In this document: positions 10,361 through 20,582 of the stretch, piece after piece | How positions within the stretch are numbered: position 1 is the stretch's first letter | How the letters are laid out: the number at the start of each line of letters is the position of its first letter | NCBI RefSeq assembly: GCF_001649575.2 | Contig: NC_051436.1 | Coordinates: 11,994,010 to 12,058,009, forward strand | Source: Kryptolebias marmoratus | Lineage: Eukaryota; Chordata; Actinopteri; Cyprinodontiformes; Rivulidae | DNA length: 64,000 nucleotides | Reading direction: 5' to 3' | The notes under the pieces: model-generated | What the model was told of the DNA's origin: nothing | Seen by the model: only the letters and a program-made list of their open reading frames with translations | The model's database searches: none | Position numbers and translations under genes: made by a program

Positions 10361-11330
10361 CCTGACTGGATGTGTTGATCAAGCGGACTGATACATTCAG
10401 CAGCCTCGTAACCATTGGCATGCACACGGCTTTGCCTAATGTAAGTCATGTAAGTCTTGTTTCTCTGGTTTTTTCTCAGGTTTTGAACTTGCATTGGCAG
10501 AACAGGACTTGACCTGAATCAATCAAATTTTTAGTATGTGCACTTTGGCTCTTGGAACAATTAGATGTTTTTTACTTAGTTTTAAACGAGGAAATTACTA
10601 AATTTATTACCTAGCCAGTATTAATTACCCAATAAAATTTTCGCCCTTCCTGATGACTTTTATTGTATAATGACCGCTACCTGTTGGTCAGCTGAGCTGA
10701 TGAAATGTGATGATGCCAGTGGATTGCGGTTTCCCTGATCTTGAGGAGTCATAACTCTGAAACCTTATTAAGGCTGATTAGCAGTTTGTTGAGCTTGTGC
10801 TTTTGTGTGCATTTCTGTCACATTTAAATCTTGACAAATAGCATCTTGGCTCACCACAATATGCATATTGTGGCACACACACATTTCACACCTCCTTGGA
10901 CTCAGTTGACTTGACTTTGGAAACTTGAATGTTAACTGACAAGCTAAAAAAACAGCAGTGAAGCTCAAACTCAAGATACATTTCAACGAATACAGAAAGC
11001 AGCAGCTCATTAGTTGTCAAAAGAAGTGAAACAAAACTATTTTTACACTTTCTACCAGGTGTAGAGTGGTGATTGTCAAGGTGTGCAAAATTCACAGTTT
11101 CATGATACAACACGCTACTACTCCTAAAACTACTGCTAAAATGTTCCCACAGTGTTTTATATCATTAGTAAAATTATTAATAGCTAAACTAATATGTTTA
11201 TATTGTACATTTATAGTTATTGTGATGTTAAAGCCCAGTTACAGAGCGTGAAGAAACTAATTGTGTTAACAACCAATATCATTAAAAACAACACAGTCAG
11301 TGAGTTGCTAAGAAAAAAAAGAAATCTGAA
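10361..11330. other. Noncoding DNA, nothing recognised
   Basis: AT-rich sequence. Short ORFs on both strands carry no known motif. Confidence 0.4.
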
Positions 11331-11698
11331 ATGTACGCTACAGCGGAAAACTTCAACAAAATCACAGAATTAGTGCCAGGTAAATCTGATTGGAGTACTA
11401 AAGTAAAAACACTTGTTGCACTGAATATTAGTTTTTGTTTTACAGATGTTTTCCATTTTGTGAAGAAACATAAGGAGCCAGAACTTAGATGGTGAGTTTC
11501 TGCTTTGAAATGTTGTTCATTGGACCAGTTGATTTGCTATCTATTGTGGCTTGTTGTGAACATTTGTTTCAGAGTAGAGGTACATTAAAGAGAGTGATGT
11601 GTGGCACTCCTCTAGTAGCCATGAATGTCTGTTTTTCCACCACTGAAAAAAATTCCCAACAGTGGACTTTGCCATCTTTTAATGGGAGAAAAGTTCAG
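11331..11698 (+). CDS. Unrecognised candidate spliced gene, three phase-compatible exons
   Basis: I do not recognise this protein. Candidate exons are 11331-11379 (ATG start, 16 codons plus 1 nt, donor GTAAAT), 11446-11491 (acceptor tttgttttacag, donor GTGAGT) and 11575-11698 (acceptor tttcagag, donor GTAGTT). Each junction keeps phase: G plus AT gives Asp, and TG plus T gives Cys. The conceptual product is 73 residues with no stop. The introns would be 66 and 83 nt, a size common in fish. The third exon needs the second of two adjacent AG acceptors, because the first would create TGA. No signal peptide is evident. Possible later exons are listed at 12579 and 13082. This could equally be a decayed gene or chance, since the exons are short. 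Confidence 0.25.
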
Positions 11699-12578
11699 GT
11701 AGTTTCAGCCCATTTGGCCATCATATACAGCTGACTGACAGCTCATAGTAACAGCTGTTGGAAGGGGAATCACTACTGTATGCTTTATAAAACTGGAGAA
11801 AAACCCTTTCTCTCACTGGCATTTCAATATCGTGACTTTTGAAAACTGTGGTTTACATGGCATTCAGAAACAATACCATGCCTTTTTGTTTTAAATGCAC
11901 AACATCAATCAATAACTGCAATTAAGAAATTGTAAAAGTAATATTAGGAATCTGACATTTTTTGGTTTTATTTATATTCAGAAAGATTAAACAAGATTAA
12001 ATTCCTAATTAAACCATGTTTGGGTTTTTTTGTAAGTATACTGAAGATATAAACATCAAAAAAGGTTCTACAGGCACGTTTTATGACTGATTTATTTAAA
12101 CATTTTTTAAAATGTTTGTAGTGACTTCATTCTAGACTCAAACTCAGACCTAGAAAAACACATGAAATTACCATGTCCTTTGTAAGTCAACATTTCAAAG
12201 ACTTTAGAGTAACTTTGGCTGAATGTAACATTGACTTATTGAGATAACTCAAATGCTGAAATATTTAAATATTTTTTAAAAGGACCATTAGAGTTGGTAC
12301 TGTAAAGTTTCAAGGGACAAGGAGCAAACATAAAGGTGTAGGTTAACTGACAGGCCAGCTGGTCTGAGCTTCAAACCAAAGTCACTTTAGCTACTTGCAC
12401 TCTACTCACCTCTCGCTGTCTGCACTGTAGTGAAGTTGCTGAAGTGGCAAAGTCAGAACATTTTAGCTGCAAAGTTGTGAGCTGTTTCTGACAAAGCAAT
12501 TTGAGTTGAATTCGTTAGAAATTTATGTCTGAACCTCACTCCCCTGTGCATCCGCTAACCTGTGTTCTTCTCCCGCAG

Positions 12579-12821
12579 TTGTTAACGTTCCCCACTTCTC
12601 TTCCCCTTAAAAATAAAACCAGTTCTCTTACCTCTGTTTCCTGTTTTTTTGTTTATTTGTTTGTTTTTGTTGTTGTTTTTTGGCTCAGAAAATTAGAACT
12701 GTACAAAAACGTGACAAATTACAACAGTAACAAACCCTTTTTTATTAAACCTTTGAACTTAAAGAGATATTTTCTAGACCTAAGTAGGAAACGTCACAAA
12801 TTTACCACCCAGCAACATTAG
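12579..12821 (+). CDS. Possible exon with one hydrophobic segment, function unknown
   Basis: Follows a strong acceptor (gttcttctcccgcag) and is open in phase 0, the phase left by the exon ending at 11698, until TAG at 12819-12821. Residues about 19-36 of this piece form a hydrophobic stretch followed by basic residues, as in a membrane anchor. That stretch is encoded by a T-rich simple sequence (gtttatttgtttgtttttgt), so the hydrophobicity may be an accident of low complexity. Confidence 0.15.
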   Translation: MLTFPTSLPLKNKTSSLTSVSCFFVYLFVFVVVFWLRKLELYKNVTNYNSNKPFFIKPLNLKRYFLDLSRKRHKFTTQQH

Positions 12822-13081
12822 GGTCCTTGCCCCATCAGTAAAAATTTAAAAACACTGTTTTAAGGTATTCTATGGTTGGAAGATGCAAGTCTGTGGCATT
12901 ATTGTATGTTTTACATTTTTATTGTACATCATCAAGGGATTTGAATGTTGAATACATAAGTGTAGAGAAATTCAATAACATCCTAAAAGCCAAGCTAGTT
13001 CATTTTATTTCTTCTTAAATCAGGAACATTAAGTGATAACCTACTGACAGATGACAGTTAGGGCTAAACATCTCTCTTTAG

Positions 13082-13181
13082 CTTTGACAGGGCAGATGAC
13101 ACTTTTCCCCAAGCTGAAGAGACACTAAAAGAGACTGACAGTGATGACAGTGATTGTATACCCCTGGTATATGTTCACTAA
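13082..13181 (+). CDS. Possible acidic terminal exon, function unknown
   Basis: Preceded by catctctctttag, a fair acceptor, and open for 32 codons to TAA at 13179-13181. The peptide is rich in Asp and Glu, including the run ETDSDDSD, and contains CIPL, like a cytosolic tail. Incoming phase would be 2. I cannot connect it to the exon at 12579 with a convincing donor. Confidence 0.15.
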
Positions 13182-13639
13182 GTTAAAACACTTTCTCTTG
13201 TTTAGTTTTTTTATGTATTTCAGAAGCAATTTTAGAACCAACATAGTTCTTTTTGTTGTTGTGGTTTTCTGAATAGGAATCCTCTGAAGTATAACCGAAC
13301 AATTGATTGGTTTCAAAGTGCGTTGCTGCTCTTTTTTAATGTATTTTGAATAGAACTGGTGGTTCCTTTGCTTGGATCCACTACCAGAAAATAGCATGGA
13401 CGACACTGTGCATGATTAGTCTGACACAGCTGAGATGCTGAAGAAATAGTGAGCAATACAATTTTTGGAGGTACGTTTGAGAGGAAACATTGTTTTCCTA
13501 TTTTACTTATACATGGAATTTATATTTTAAACATTTGATTAGGTGAAAGAACATTTCTCTGTAATGAATGCCATTTAGTTAGTGGGTAAGCTTGTCTCTA
13601 TCACCAACAGTTAACAAAGTGTCCAAAATGGGTTAAAAT

Positions 13640-14175
13640 GTTTACAAGGATACTCCGTTTTTTGTGAGAGTCGCAGAGGCTTGCAGTCTTGATGCTTGGA
13701 TTTTGAACATTAAAATCTCTGTGCATATTTTTCTCAAAATAGTTGCAGAGTTGTCTCTAACATCTCAAACCCATCTTGAATACTTCTCAGATTGCTTTCC
13801 ATAATTCTAGGGCTGGACCAATATAGGGACTTGAGCTCTGCTTAAGACTGAAAACATCTGAGGCTACAACACTGAGTTCCAAGGCCAAACATGCCATTGA
13901 TATACAATAATTATTAGGAAAGTGGTCCAAACATGCTTATCTTCATTTTAAATGTGTACTTCAGTAGAAAGAAAAACTAATAAACATGGTGTGCCGCTGC
14001 CAAGGTGGGCATAAAGTGGGTCGAGGTGGGTAACAATATGTGCATGGCCTAGAAAACAGTTTTAAAGGCTGAGCAGATAAAAATAGGCAGTGAGTGGTAG
14101 CTTGGTTGTAAGCACTCAAAATTCTGTAAGACTGCAACTGAAAATTTGCCTATTTTCTTGCAAATTATAAGTCGG
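13640..14175 (+). repeat. Dispersed repeat family D (copy 1)
   Basis: Shares ordered blocks with 46575-47040: gcagaggcttg, ttttgaacattaaaa, agttgcagagttgtct, ctcaaacccatct, and gactgcaa followed by atttgcct at the end. Same orientation. Strongly diverged, no ORF of note, and class not determined. Confidence 0.65.
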
Positions 14176-17100
14176 CAACAGTCGCAGTCCAACGAGACAC
14201 TGGTTTTTGGTATATTTTCTCTCCTTGAAATGTGTCAAGGGAAGGTGGTGGAAGTGGGAAAACACAAGAAGCAGGCAGAGATGGTTAAAAAAATTGTATT
14301 AAATAAAGCAAATGCACCGTGGGGCAGATTTAAAAAAAAAAAACAACAAAAAACCCCCACTTTTGTCCAGATCTTTATAAACCAAGAACTAAGCTTTATT
14401 GGGCTTTTTTTTATTTTAAATCAGACTATAGGAGATACAGGCTATAAGGCTGTGTTTATAGAAAGCCTAACACCGATCTGCAGCTGCTCAGAGAAAATAT
14501 GTTAGATCATTTGAATGGTAGAGTGTCCTTGAGTTATGGAATTATAGTTTCTTGCTGAGGAGGTGCTTGTTTAGTCTCTGTTTAAAGGCTTGAACACTCT
14601 TGATGTGATGTCTCCAACACCCACAGGCTAGAAACTGCACGGAGAGAAAACAAAGATCCTACAAGGGTTAACTAAAACCAGGAACAACATGTACCAAGGA
14701 GGAAAAAATGAATTAGATTCAGGTGTGATGATTTGACAAAAAAAGTAGAATCGAGTTTGGAGGGTGAGCAGAAAGCATGACTAACAGCAAAAAACTAGAG
14801 AACTGACCAAGGAAATGAGAGAAAAGCAACACACAGACACACACAAAGCAAGATCTTTCCATCAAAATCCAACAGAAACCACAAAGCAGAAATTTATGAA
14901 ACACAGAGCAAAAAGACAACAAAAAGACCTGGCAAGACCCCAGACTGGAACAAAATTGTATTAAAGACAGAAACAACTGCAAGCAAAAATCGAAAGTAGG
15001 GCTGTCTAGACAGGCTGAAAAAACATGTAATATTGAATGCTAGTTTGCTCTTTATAATGTAATAAATAGCTGCAGAAAAGTTTTGTGCATGTGAGTGTTG
15101 AATACTTTTTCCTTTTTTATTTGAGGCAAATGTAAGATAAAATCATTCCACTTAGCAGTACAAGCACATCTATTTGGTCAGTGTGATGCATTCAACAAAC
15201 TTGCATACACCATCTACGTTCTCATTCATTTGTGCTACAGCACAGATGGATATTGATGACAGCACAATACCAATTGGTGTAATTAATGTCCAGGTTATAT
15301 TGGAAGGACATGGACAGTGATGTGGGCCATTTATCAGCAGTTGGCTTGCTTCTTCCCACCCCACTGAGCCATTGGAGTGGGTTGGTTGAGTAGAATCCTA
15401 ATTGCAGGCACAACCTTACATGCGTTTTTGTTTTTTTGACTAACCAAAAAGACAGTGGGGGAAAGAACACTAGAGCTAGGCTTTTCTTATTATTTTTTTC
15501 TGTGCACTTGTAATCGCTTTTCCACTGCACAGTTTGCAATGGAGAACACAGGGAGAGATACACAAGTGTCAAAGGGAAGAGCACACGCGGAAACACATGC
15601 AGGCTGCTGGATAAGCGGCTGAAAATGAGGGGAGTCCATCATGCACGGCATGGCTCGGAGTGGATTACAGAACTCCTGAGGAAATATCTCATAGCCTCAA
15701 ACTGTCAGTGAAAGGGGATTGACCACTGCCAAGACCAAAACCAAACATTTACACTTCTCATACAATACGTAACATGATATGCAGAGATGAAGCACAGAGC
15801 CCATGGGTCCCGGGAAGCAAAAAAATAAAATAAAATGCAGATGCAGTTAAGCATATGACAGATGGGGGGTGGGTGGACTTGGAGTTTGGAGACTGCTTTT
15901 ATTCCAGTTGGTGTGATTGGTGTGAATGTCAATGTCATTTTGTAGGAGATGTGCTACTCAAGCTGCATTTCAGAGATCCACACTTCTTTATATACAGAGA
16001 ATCAGCTTTCAGCATATCTTGCATGTTGCATACAGCAAAAAAAAAAAAAAAAAAATTCTATCTGTATTTTTGGGACCTCGAGGTGAAGGACTAACGGCTT
16101 ACATGAGAGAAAAAAATGTCAAAGGGAGTACAAAGAAGAATGCAGTTGTATGGCAGAAAAGCCCTGGTGATCATCATTGTGTTAAGGCCACATTACCCTC
16201 AAACACCAGTCATGGTGAGTTGTGACAACATAGTGGAATTGCTGTTTTTATTGATGCTTGAGAGGAGGTGTAGAACAGAAGACCCAAATGCTATCCAGAG
16301 ATACTAGGCAGGTGATGGTAAAAAATAAACTATTTTATAAGAACCCAAACTTCAAGGGCAAGATTTCTATAAAACATGATCTACAAATAATAGGTAGTGT
16401 GACAAAAGCAAAAACTGGACTGGGAAACACGGGCGAAACAGGAAGTAAAGTTAATCAGAACTCATTACACTAAATGAAAAATAACATATCTAGATAAGCA
16501 CAATAGTATAAATAAAAGTAGTGTTCTTTGAAGGAATGCATATTGCCCGCTGCCTTGCATGACTAAGTTTCAAAGCTCTTGCACAGTTAGTAAAGTAGCT
16601 GTAAATGTTTGGGATTTGTCTGTGCAACTACTGCACCAAGTATGTGTTGATCATGACTTCCAGCTACTACCACATAATTTTAGCCTAATGTCTGTAAAAC
16701 TGACAGAGGTATGACCATTTTTATGTTAAGATTGATTAGTTATGGTCACCTTGTTGAATGAAGTTCACTCTAAAAGTTAGTCCTTTGTAGCTATGCATCA
16801 AATGTCTTTTTTAAAGTTACATTACAATCTGTGTTGTTATTCACAAGATATTTTGCTAACAGACGCACCAACCCACAGACCTCCACACAGCAAAGGGAGT
16901 TGAGCTCACCAGCCAAAACAAATTAGAGAAAAAGAAAGCCTTGAACCAACCAAGCAATTGACTGTCACATTTGAGCTGCTCCCCCCTAAATCTATGACCT
17001 CCAAACTAAACCTAAGTACCAAAATCCACAACAGGACTGTTGGTAACTCCAAAACCCAGCTACTATTTAATGAATTACCAGAAATGATATGACACAAGCT

Positions 17101-18617
17101 GGCATCTATAGTCAAAAAAGGGAGCGAGTATGGAGCTGGAGTGTAAGACCAGCAACCGGCAAAACAACAGTCAGTGAGCCAACCCCAGCAGCCTCCAGAC
17201 TTCCTTCTCTCCTCTCGGTCAAAGATTGTTCCTTCTAAAGTGTTGTCTGCCAATCAGGTCTGGAAACAGAGGAATAGGTAATTAAACAGACACCCATTCA
17301 TGAAATGACACAGAGGGGCCTGTAACCCACCGCCATGAAAGGTGGGAGATAATTAAAACCAAACCTGGCCAGAGCAGGAAACACAATCTGGTCACAACAT
17401 CAAAACATGGCACCAAAAGACAAAAGTCAAATCAAAATAAACAAATTATAACTTACTGAAGTCCTCTAAATAGTAGGAGTCACTACTGAGAAAACAACAC
17501 AAGGAATAGTGGTAAGAGAACATGTACAGGAATCAGCATTTTCATGCACAACAGTTTTTGTACAAATAAAATTTCTGTTTTTTTAAGCTTTGTTAAATAT
17601 TTCCAATAATTGTCCTTTCATGAGTTTTGTTCAGTAGTACACACTTCTGTAGAAACAAACTTGCTTACAGACTCTTCCTTGTTGCTCTCTGTTTTACTAT
17701 TCAGCACAAGTTAAGAAAACCATGGGGTGGACGACTTAGCAAAACAACACAAAAAGCAATCTGCACAATGCGTACTGTAAAGTCAGATTTAGCATGTATG
17801 TACATTTTTTATGAGTTTAACAATGGCAGGCATCTTATATATACATAATATAACACCAAGCATTAAATAATGTGTACATCTTGATAAACAAAAAGGAACC
17901 TGCAAGTTTAGCCAAATTAATTTCAAACCAACCAGACACAAAGAACAGCACTTATCAGTCCTCACCACCCTCTTCTATTTATATTTTTGCACATCATCAC
18001 ATCCCACTGTGTTGTTTTATCATTAGTTCCTATTCCTAGAGACTAACTGTCATCTTGGCCAGTGCAGAGAGAGAAATGCAAATACTTCAACTTCAATCCA
18101 TTTTCAACAACAGCATCCCCCTTCAACCCAAAACACTAGGTCAATACAGAGAGAAGGCAGAGATATAACATGATATGATAGACTGCCGACCTTTCTCTGT
18201 GATCAGAGGTGTCAATGAGATGACAAATAAACCATTAAGTCTGGCAAGAATGCTGATGGTGAGCAATAGGCAAGTTTCAGCCTTTCTACTATCAATTTAA
18301 ATCATTTTAGAATAAGTTCAGTCCAAACACCAGCTGTTATGGGTGTACATACAAAGACATAAAGGGGAAAAGAAGGGCAGAATATGTAAAACAGCCCCAC
18401 CTGTACCTCCACCATTCCATTTACCACAGACCCTTACTCAGAACTCTGCTCAAATACACTCGACTCCTTGGCTTAAATATGTTAGCAAAGGTAAGATAAA
18501 CTTAAAATGCATTCTGTACAGGGAATGCAGAGCTTTTAGAGAATGTGCAGCAGGGGCACTAAGTACATGAACTTTAAGCCATCAATAAAACTGCAGGTGG
18601 GCAAATGGTCCACACTA
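14176..18617. other. Noncoding DNA, nothing firm
   Basis: About 4.4 kb without recognisable coding sequence. Poly-A runs occur near 14331-14343 and 16038-16055. Two segments, near 15270-15300 and 15900-15930, both read roughly ccagttggtgtgatt and may be relics of one repeat. Confidence 0.4.
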
Positions 18618-18722
18618 AATGGTAAATGGTTTTCTTTTATATAGCACCTTTTTAACCTCATCTAGGTCCGACAAAGCGGTTTACAGTGTACTTTGCTTTT
18701 ACCCATTCATACACTCATAGAG
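18618..18722 (+). repeat. SINE-like teleost repeat family E, 5' part only
   Basis: Begins taaatggtaaatggtttt, then ttatatagcacctttttaac, aaagcggtttacagtgta and cccattcatacactcat. It aligns with the first third of 36336-36655. Truncated after the cattcatacactcat block. Confidence 0.65.
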
Positions 18723-18841
18723 TTTTTGGGGGGAATATTTTTATGTGTTTTCACTCTGTGTGCAGTGATCTTTGGTTTTCAGTGATGTACCAGTAAGCAT
18801 ATCAGAGGCAATTGAAGTGGCGTTAAAGGGCACATTTTGGT

Positions 18842-19183
18842 ATGATGCGAGGCTATAGATTGAACCCTTACTATTTTGACAACAACATCAAATTCATCAG
18901 AGAGGATGCGAACAACAACAAGCTGTCTTTTTTGGACTGTTTGGTGCACAAGAAACAAGAGGACAGCCTCAACACAGAAGTTCATGGGAAACTGACCCAC
19001 ACAGATCAGTACCTTCTGTTTGACTCTGCCCACCCACTGGAAGCCAAACTTTCTGACATCAGAACTCTACAGCATGGAGTCAAACATATCCCCAACACAC
19101 AGGAGGGAAGGAAAAGTAATAGAAACACATCGAAAAGGTTCTCCAAACATGCAAATTTCTTAAATGGTCTTTTGTCCAGTTCT
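18842..19183 (+). pseudogene. Penelope-like element reverse transcriptase relic
   Basis: The translated segment has the order NIKF-x-RED, LSFLDC-x-VH, LNTEV, THTDQYLLFDSAHPLE and IRTLQH, the conserved stretch near the C-terminal end of the RT of Penelope-like retroelements. The frame is open from 18842 to about 19130. The continuation (LQTCKF, then a KWSF-like block, 19142-19183) lies in another frame, so there is a frameshift. The RT catalytic core upstream and any GIY-YIG endonuclease are missing. Its right end abuts the inverted LINE fragment. It is a dead fragment, and the family call rests on motif recall, not on an alignment. Confidence 0.75.
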
Positions 19184-19662
19184 ATGCAGTATCTTGGCTG
19201 TTCCTAGGACTGTGCTCTTCTGGACATACATTGTTCCTGGGATCTGTTGGAGCCACTCTTCCAGTTTAGGGGTCCCAGCACTGAGTTTTCTGATGACCAC
19301 TGGAACCACTAAGCCCTTGACTTCTCACAACTTCTCTATTTCCTCTTTTAAACCTTGATATTTCTCAAGTTTCTCGTGCTCCTTCTTCCTGATGTTACAG
19401 TCACTTGGGACTGCTACATGTATCACCACTGCTTTCTTCTGTTTCATGTCGATCACCAAAACGGTTGGTTAGCTATCACCTGTTTGGATCTGGAAGTCCC
19501 ACAGTATCTTAGCCCTGCCATTCTCTACCACGCTTCGTGGAGTCTCCCACTTTGACTGTAGGATTTGTTGATATCAGCCACTTTCAGAAACTTCCTGTGG
19601 TGCACTACATGCAGGGGCTTATCTTTCCATGATAGTTCCTCTTTCTCTTCTTCCACGTTTAG
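19183..19662 (-). pseudogene. LINE 3' fragment (restriction-like endonuclease type), minus copy
   Basis: The reverse complement encodes, with frameshifts, the same protein end as 19680-20457: WKDKPLH near 19620-19640, then after an internal deletion a KILWDFQIQT-like block (19490-19530), VVIHVAVPSDCN (19390-19425), VVPVVI (19290-19310) and KILG-type residues near the end. It lacks the last 30 or so bases found in the plus copy. The two copies are arranged head to head with their 3' ends outward. Confidence 0.75.
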
Positions 19663-19679
19663 TTTCTGCTGCCTGAGAC

Positions 19680-20456
19680 AAGCCTGGAAGGACAAGCCCC
19701 TGCACGACATGTACTACTGGCAGATTGAGGAAGTTGCTGATATGAACAAATCCTACCAGTGGCTAGAAAGGGCTGGACTGAAGGACAGCACAGAGGCACT
19801 AATCATGGCAGCACAAGAGCAGGCCCTCAGCACAAGAGCAATACAGGCCGGGGTCTATCATACCAGGCAGGACCCAAAACGCAGGCTGTGTAAAGATACC
19901 CCTGAGACAGTCCAGCACATATCAGCAGAATGTAAGGTGCAGGCAGGCAAAGCATAAATAGAAAGCCATAACCAAGTGTCTGGAATATTGTATAATAACA
20001 TCAATATCGAGTACGCACTGAAATTCCCATAGTTAAAGTGGGAGACTCCACCTAAAGTGGGGGAGAATGGCAGCGCTAAGATACTGTGGGACTTCCAGAT
20101 CCAGACGGACAAACAGGTGATGGTTAACCAATAGGACATTGTGGTGATAGATTAGATACATAAGAAAGCAGTGGTGATACATGTAGCAGTCCCAAGCGAC
20201 TGTAACATCAAGAAGAAGGAGCAAAAAAAGCTCGAGAAAAACAAATGGCTGAAAGAGAAAATAGAGAAGTTGTGGAAAGTCAAGGCCTTAGTGGTACCAG
20301 TGGTGATCGGAGCACTCGGTGCTGTGACCCCAAAACTGGAAGAGTGGCTCCAACAGATCCGAGAAACAACCTCAGAGATCTCTGTCCAGAAGAGTGCAGC
20401 CCTAGGAACAGCTAAGATACTGTGTAGAACCCTCAAGCTCCCAGGCCACTGGTAGA
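19680..20456 (+). pseudogene. LINE 3' fragment (restriction-like endonuclease type), plus copy
   Basis: C-terminal part of a non-LTR retrotransposon ORF. Visible blocks are QIEEVADMNKSYQWLERAGL, LIMAAQEQALSTRAIQAGVY, a zinc-finger-like C-x8-H-x4-C (the Cys expected three residues before the first visible Cys is Arg), then after stops and frameshifts DIVVID, VVIHVAVPSDCN, and an open end VVPVVIGALGAVTPKL to the terminal LPGHW stop. The Cys-His knot followed by a PD-(D/E)xK-like segment is the arrangement of R2/R4/NeSL/HERO-type elements. Internal stops near 20133 and 20153 show it is dead. The exact clade is not decided. Confidence 0.8.
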
Positions 20457-20518
20457 GGACCCGATCTTGATGTGAAAGTGGAACCGCCTATGTTGAAACA
20501 AATATGGTGAGATGGAAG

Positions 20519-20582
20519 TTTTTTTTGTTGTTGTTGTTGTTTATATATAAATATATATGTTTGTGTGTGTCTGTGTGTATAC
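20519..20582. repeat. Compound microsatellite after the LINE 3' end
   Basis: Runs of T, (GTT)n, AT-rich steps and (TG)n follow the LINE fragment by about 60 bp. Such simple tails are common at LINE 3' ends, but it may be independent. Confidence 0.7.
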
